Of a stretch of 64,000 nucleotides of DNA, positions 60,775 to 64,000 are shown piece by piece. The notes below the pieces were generated by a model that saw only the letters and a list, made by a program, of their open reading frames with translations, was not told the DNA's origin and did not search any database. Positions within the stretch are counted from its first letter, which is position 1, and every line of letters starts with the position of its first letter. Made by a program: the position numbers and the translations under genes. Origin of the DNA: an uncultured Polaribacter sp. (GTDB lineage Bacteria; Bacteroidota; Bacteroidia; Flavobacteriales; Flavobacteriaceae); NCBI RefSeq assembly GCF_947495205.1, contig NZ_CANLXV010000001.1, positions 372,001 through 436,000 on the forward strand, written 5' to 3'.

Positions 60775-61697
60775 TATTTTATCTCAATAATTCTTTCTTC
60801 AATTTTTGTAGTGCCTTCTGCTTTTACTTCTTTAGTTTCTATGCTATAAATTACCCAACCTGTTTCTCCATGGATTCTAGAGGCTGTATAAGTTTCATTG
60901 GTTAATGGAGGAAAATCTTCACGATTTGGCATATTTTTACCAAAAGCACTCACTTTTTTTAAAAATTTATAAGTTTCATTGGTTAATTGTTCTGAATTTA
61001 CAACCTGTTTCATTCTTATTACAGCATTTCCATCTTCCTCGTTAATTTCGTCTAAACTATAACTTATAGCTGCGTCAAAAGGTTTGCCGCCAAAATTGTT
61101 ACGCAGCGTAATGTTACCTTTTACTTTTTCATTTAAAGTATATTTAATGCCATGAAAACTATAAAATTGAATGGCATCTTTTATGGCATTTGCCTCAATA
61201 GCTTCTTTAGAATTAAAGTTTTTCATAACATTATCTATAATATTGTTAATGTTTGGTACGTCCTTTAATTCTTCTTTTAATTGATCTGTTACTTTTAGTT
61301 GATACTCTTTGATACTTTCCCAATTTACAACTTCCATAAATGTACCAAATTCATCTGTTTTAATTTGTACAGCAATATCACTAGCTAAAGCATTAATTTT
61401 TTTTGCAATTTCACTATCGGTTTCTACTTTGTAATTTTTATAATACCATTCTGTAGTGTAACTATTTGCTGTAGAATCAATTATTTTTAAATCTACTTCG
61501 TAACTTGTATATTCTCTAGAAATTGTATCTGTTCCTTTTAACTTTAGTTTTTCTAAAGAAATGTCATAAGATTGTTGCTCTAAATTAGCCCAATAACCAA
61601 TAACTTGCACAGTAGAATCTTTTACGCTTATTTGGGAAAATATGGTTGTGCAAAAAAGTAAGAAAGTAAATCCAACAAATGTTTTTTTAATGTTCAT
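60774..61697 (-). CDS. Secreted protein of unknown function
   Basis: The 307-residue product has a signal peptide (ending TTIFSQ) and a soluble body rich in Thr, Glu and Lys. It contains paired LTNETYKFLKK and LTNETYTASR segments. I recognise no domain. It is bracketed by two copies of a ~110-bp repeat. Confidence 0.75.
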   Translation of the reverse strand: MNIKKTFVGFTFLLFCTTIFSQISVKDSTVQVIGYWANLEQQSYDISLEKLKLKGTDTISREYTSYEVDLKIIDSTANSYTTEWYYKNYKVETDSEIAKKINALASDIAVQIKTDEFGTFMEVVNWESIKEYQLKVTDQLKEELKDVPNINNIIDNVMKNFNSKEAIEANAIKDAIQFYSFHGIKYTLNEKVKGNITLRNNFGGKPFDAAISYSLDEINEEDGNAVIRMKQVVNSEQLTNETYKFLKKVSAFGKNMPNREDFPPLTNETYTASRIHGETGWVIYSIETKEVKAEGTTKIEERIIEIK

Positions 61698-61826
61698 GCT
61701 ATATTTTAACTATTATTTTTAGAGCTGAATTATGTTAATGTAACTAGGTTTTAATTGGTTTAAGGAGGATTTTATCTTCCATATTTCTAAAAACTTCAAT
61801 TTAACAAGCTTAGTGATGTTTTTTAA

Positions 61827-61928
61827 TTTTAAATTGATGGCAATGTGTTTATAATTTAAGTTTTGGTATTACAAATATTCTAAATTTTAATGTTATTGCT
61901 ATAGGATAACCTTGGTTTGTATAAGGTT
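61827..61928. repeat. Diverged intergenic direct repeat, copy B
   Basis: Counterpart of 60664-60774, sharing TTTTAAATTGATGGCAATG, AAGTTTTGGTATTA and TTCTAAATTTTAATGTTA in the same order. It lies between the UmuD-like gene and the secreted-protein gene. Confidence 0.8.
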
Positions 61929-61946
61929 TATTCAACATAAAAAGAA

Positions 61947-62381
61947 CTACACTTTCTTAATTACATTGGTTACAATGCCCCAAATAACAAAATCGTTTTC
62001 TGCGGTAATTTTTATAATTGGGTAATCTGGATTTTCGGGTTGCAACCAAACCTCTTTACCTTGAACACGCAAACGTTTTACGGTAAATTCTCCATCTACA
62101 AAACAAACGGCAATTTTTTTATCTTCTGGTGGTAAACTTCTATCAATAACCAATAAATCTTGATCGTTTAAACCTGCATTAATCATAGATTGTCCTTTTA
62201 CTTTAGCAAAAAAAGTAGTGTCTTTATTTTTTACCAATTCTTCATCTAAAGAAACACGTTCTTGTTCAAAATCTTCTGCAGGCGCAGGAAAACCTGCGGA
62301 AATGCCATTATCTATAAAAAATGCACCTGCTATTGGTGAAGGTTTGGGTGCAAAAAAATCTAAATTTTGTGATGTAGTCAT
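61947..62381 (-). CDS. umuD: UmuD-like S24 autoprotease
   Basis: UmuD is the self-cleaving accessory subunit of error-prone polymerase V. The 144-residue protein has an AG cleavage site at 29-30 (GISAGFPAP), catalytic S65 (KGQSMINAG) and K102 (EFTVKRLRV). The umuC gene that usually follows is absent; a signal-less unknown and a repeat follow instead. A standalone S24 peptidase role is the alternative. Confidence 0.9.
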   Translation of the reverse strand: MTTSQNLDFFAPKPSPIAGAFFIDNGISAGFPAPAEDFEQERVSLDEELVKNKDTTFFAKVKGQSMINAGLNDQDLLVIDRSLPPEDKKIAVCFVDGEFTVKRLRVQGKEVWLQPENPDYPIIKITAENDFVIWGIVTNVIKKV

Positions 62382-62429
62382 AATACGCCAAATTAAAACT
62401 TTTCTTTCACTTTATCACTTTTTATGCTT

Positions 62430-63932
62430 TTAAATCTTTGTGGTAATCTCTAAGTAAGTTTCTTTTAATTTTAGGATTACAATTTCTAATTCTTCTGTAG
62501 TTAAATGACCAAAACCAAAACGAATAGCACAAGTGTTTTTATTTTGATATAAAATGGTTTTGGGCAAAAATAAATCGTTTTTTTCTGCTGCTGTTGCCAA
62601 TTTTATTAAAGAGATTTGTGGTTTAAAATTTAACCAAATTGCCAAACCACCATTAGGAATTTCCCAATTGGTAATTTTAGAAAAATGCGTTTGTAAAAGT
62701 TGCGTTAAAACATCTCTTCTTTGCTTATAGGTAACAATGTTTTTTTTCATCAAACGATGAATTTCGCCTTCGCTAATCAATTCAGATAACATTTGTTCTT
62801 GAATTAAATCTCCTTGTTCATCTAACAAATACAAGTAATTTTTGGCTTCTGCAATTAAATTTTCTGGTGCAATAACAAAACCTGTCTGAAAGCTCGGAAA
62901 TAAAGATTGCCCTAATTTTCCCAAGTAAATTACCATTCCGTTTGTATCTGCACTGGCTAAAGGTTTTACAGGTGCATTATTATATTGAAAATCGTAATCA
63001 TAATCATCTTCAATAATTGCAAAACCATAATTTTTAGCTAATTTTAATAATTCTAAACGTCTTTTTCTGCTTAAACTTTTGGTGGTGGGATAGTCTCTAT
63101 GCGCACAAATATAAATACATCGTATACTGTTTTTGGTATACTTTTCTTTGATAAAATTAGTATCTAAACCATTTTTATCTGTAGGAATTGTTTCAATTTT
63201 TGCACCAGTTTGCTGAAAAATCATATTTGCCGCGTAATTGCTTAAATTTCCTACCAAAACAATATCATTGGGCTTTAAAAGTAATTGAGAAACAATGTAC
63301 AAACTCATTTCTGTACTTCTGGTACTAATTATATTTTTTGATGTACTTTTAAAACCTCTTGTTGCATTTAAATAATTACACAATTGTGTTTGAAATACAG
63401 ATAATGAGGTTTCATTTGGTCTGTTCCATTTTTTGATTAATGTTTTGCGTTTCATGGCGGCACTATACCATCTTGTAAAGTCGTTTACAGGGTGCAAACG
63501 TAAATCTGGTTTGCCATCATTTATAGTGTATTTTGCATTTGTTTTTTGTACTGTGGAAGCCAAATGAAACGATTTTTGGAATGTAAAACCAGTTTTTTTT
63601 ATTTCAGAATTACTTCCGTCTGTGTTTTCTAATGTACCTTTTAATTTGTTTAATTTTAGTTGTTTATGTGCTATAAAAGTACCTTTATTTGGTAAAATAG
63701 CAACCCAACCTTGTGCAGCTAATTCGTCGTAAATAGCAACTGCTGTATTTCTGTGAACTTTTAATAGTGTACTTAAAATGCGTGTTCCAGGTAATTTTGT
63801 TTTTGCTGTTAATACGTTTCTTTGTATGGCTTTAATAATTTGTGCTGCAACTTGCAGGTAAACCGGTTGCAAAAGTGATTTATCAAAATTAATTTCATTT
63901 TTAAAAAACTCAAATACCGGACTATCTTTCAT
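62430..63932 (-). CDS. MocR/GntR-type regulator with aminotransferase-like domain lacking the PLP lysine
   Basis: A GntR winged helix (about 20-90; VHRNTAVAIYDELAAQGW) is fused to a fold-type I aminotransferase domain (about 130-495). The pyridine-binding Asp is present (IIEDDYDYDF), but the PLP-lysine motif, usually FSKSLFP in MocR proteins, reads LGQSLFPS with Gln342 in the Lys place; K339 lies three residues earlier. HRDYPTTKS also departs from the usual PTG motif. MocR proteins typically control PLP or GABA metabolism, often a divergent gene. A divergent gene starts at 63991. Confidence 0.88.
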   Translation of the reverse strand: MKDSPVFEFFKNEINFDKSLLQPVYLQVAAQIIKAIQRNVLTAKTKLPGTRILSTLLKVHRNTAVAIYDELAAQGWVAILPNKGTFIAHKQLKLNKLKGTLENTDGSNSEIKKTGFTFQKSFHLASTVQKTNAKYTINDGKPDLRLHPVNDFTRWYSAAMKRKTLIKKWNRPNETSLSVFQTQLCNYLNATRGFKSTSKNIISTRSTEMSLYIVSQLLLKPNDIVLVGNLSNYAANMIFQQTGAKIETIPTDKNGLDTNFIKEKYTKNSIRCIYICAHRDYPTTKSLSRKRRLELLKLAKNYGFAIIEDDYDYDFQYNNAPVKPLASADTNGMVIYLGKLGQSLFPSFQTGFVIAPENLIAEAKNYLYLLDEQGDLIQEQMLSELISEGEIHRLMKKNIVTYKQRRDVLTQLLQTHFSKITNWEIPNGGLAIWLNFKPQISLIKLATAAEKNDLFLPKTILYQNKNTCAIRFGFGHLTTEELEIVILKLKETYLEITTKI

Positions 63933-63952
63933 TTTAAAACTGGACTATCTTT
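63919..63952. promoter_or_regulatory. 11-bp direct repeat at the MocR/divergent gene boundary
   Basis: GGACTATCTTT occurs at 63919-63929 and 63942-63952, a 23-bp period. The first copy covers the first codons of the MocR gene; the second overlaps a plus-strand -7 element TATCTTTG (63946-63953). MocR-family regulators commonly bind direct repeats, so this is a candidate operator. Confidence 0.7.
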
Positions 63953-63953
63953 G
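63946..63953 (+). promoter_or_regulatory. -7 element TATCTTTG for the gene divergent from MocR
   Basis: An exact TANNTTTG match lies 37 bp before the ATG at 63991 and overlaps one half of the direct repeat. Confidence 0.55.
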
Positions 63954-63990
63954 GTGCTGTTAAAGTTACGACTTTTGCCAAAGATTTAAA

Positions 63991-64000
63991 ATGAATACTT
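63991..64000 (+). CDS. Start of a divergent gene, truncated by the window edge
   Basis: ATG at 63991 followed by two further codons (Asn-Thr) and cut by the end of the window. Its promoter element and position opposite the MocR regulator suggest it is the regulator's target. Nothing can be said of the product. Confidence 0.45.

Noticed and set aside
1..64000. tRNA, rRNA, insertion sequences, prophage or integrase genes
   Set aside because: None was recognised by eye on either strand; a tRNAscan-SE and ISfinder run would be decisive.

Overview
The window is chromosomal DNA of a Flavobacteriaceae (Bacteroidota) bacterium, probably a marine gliding type in the Polaribacter/Tenacibaculum neighbourhood; the genus is only a guess. 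The base composition is strongly AT-rich. Promoters carry the Bacteroidota -7 element TANNTTTG, sometimes with a TTG/TTTG about 17-23 bp upstream. Secreted proteins carry type 9 secretion (T9SS) C-terminal sorting domains, the T9SS translocon gene sprA is present, and TonB, TonB-dependent receptor, DUF5686 and DUF2975 families appear. I see no rRNA, tRNA, insertion sequence, prophage or CRISPR array.

Layout. 1-1517: leftward TPR protein (probably the N-terminus of a sensor kinase) and LytTR response regulator. 1746-5879: secreted DUF4412-like protein, leucine-rich-repeat T9SS cargo and a lipoprotein. 6034-10262: TonB, then deoC, an acyltransferase and a RemB-like outer-membrane protein. 10277-10388: candidate small RNA. 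10504-15586: cytochrome oxidase assembly and subunit operon (ctaB, two subunit III genes, subunit IV, a Cys-poor SCO-like protein, SCO, DUF420, small CxxC protein). 15704-20335: tolC, tsaB, MscS, dodecin and small secreted proteins. 20756-32385: leftward block maeB, ruvA, sprA, gcvH, vanZ, tonB. 32478-40791: sugar locus (TonB-dependent receptor, thioredoxin-like protein, sugar symporter, PfkB kinase, GH13 sugar phosphorylase) facing a LacI regulator, with twin palindromic operators between them. 40918-45846: DUF5686 protein, moaD, moaE, DUF3817, heme A synthase. 46280-52160: ribonucleotide reductase nrdBA with the ATP-cone on NrdB, a 6-copy 184-bp tandem array, and dgt. 52219-57254: lipobox/T9SS beta-propeller protein, dxs, tadA-like deaminase. 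57342-60620: broken small gene, XRE regulator with three DUF2975 membrane proteins, Bax inhibitor-1 family protein. 60774-64000: secreted unknown, UmuD-like protein, a MocR regulator lacking the PLP lysine, and the first codons of a divergent gene.

How the genes fit together. SprA (22296-29414) would export the two sorting-domain proteins at 2578 and 52219, and two TonB proteins could energise the receptor at 36965. The oxidase genes, two SCO-like proteins and distant heme A synthase form one respiratory module. NrdBA and Dgt act in opposite directions on dNTP pools and flank the tandem array. The sugar locus reads as import of an intact disaccharide (sucrose is the best guess), phosphorolysis in the cytoplasm and phosphorylation of the released ketose.

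The items most worth following up are the 184-bp tandem array, the frame-shifting heptanucleotide repeat in the 3' end of heme A synthase, the ATP-cone on NrdB, the lysine-less MocR protein with its direct-repeat operator, the three-DUF2975/XRE operon with a dyad at its promoter, the candidate small RNA at 10314, and a TonB-C-like domain fused to a RemB-like outer-membrane protein.
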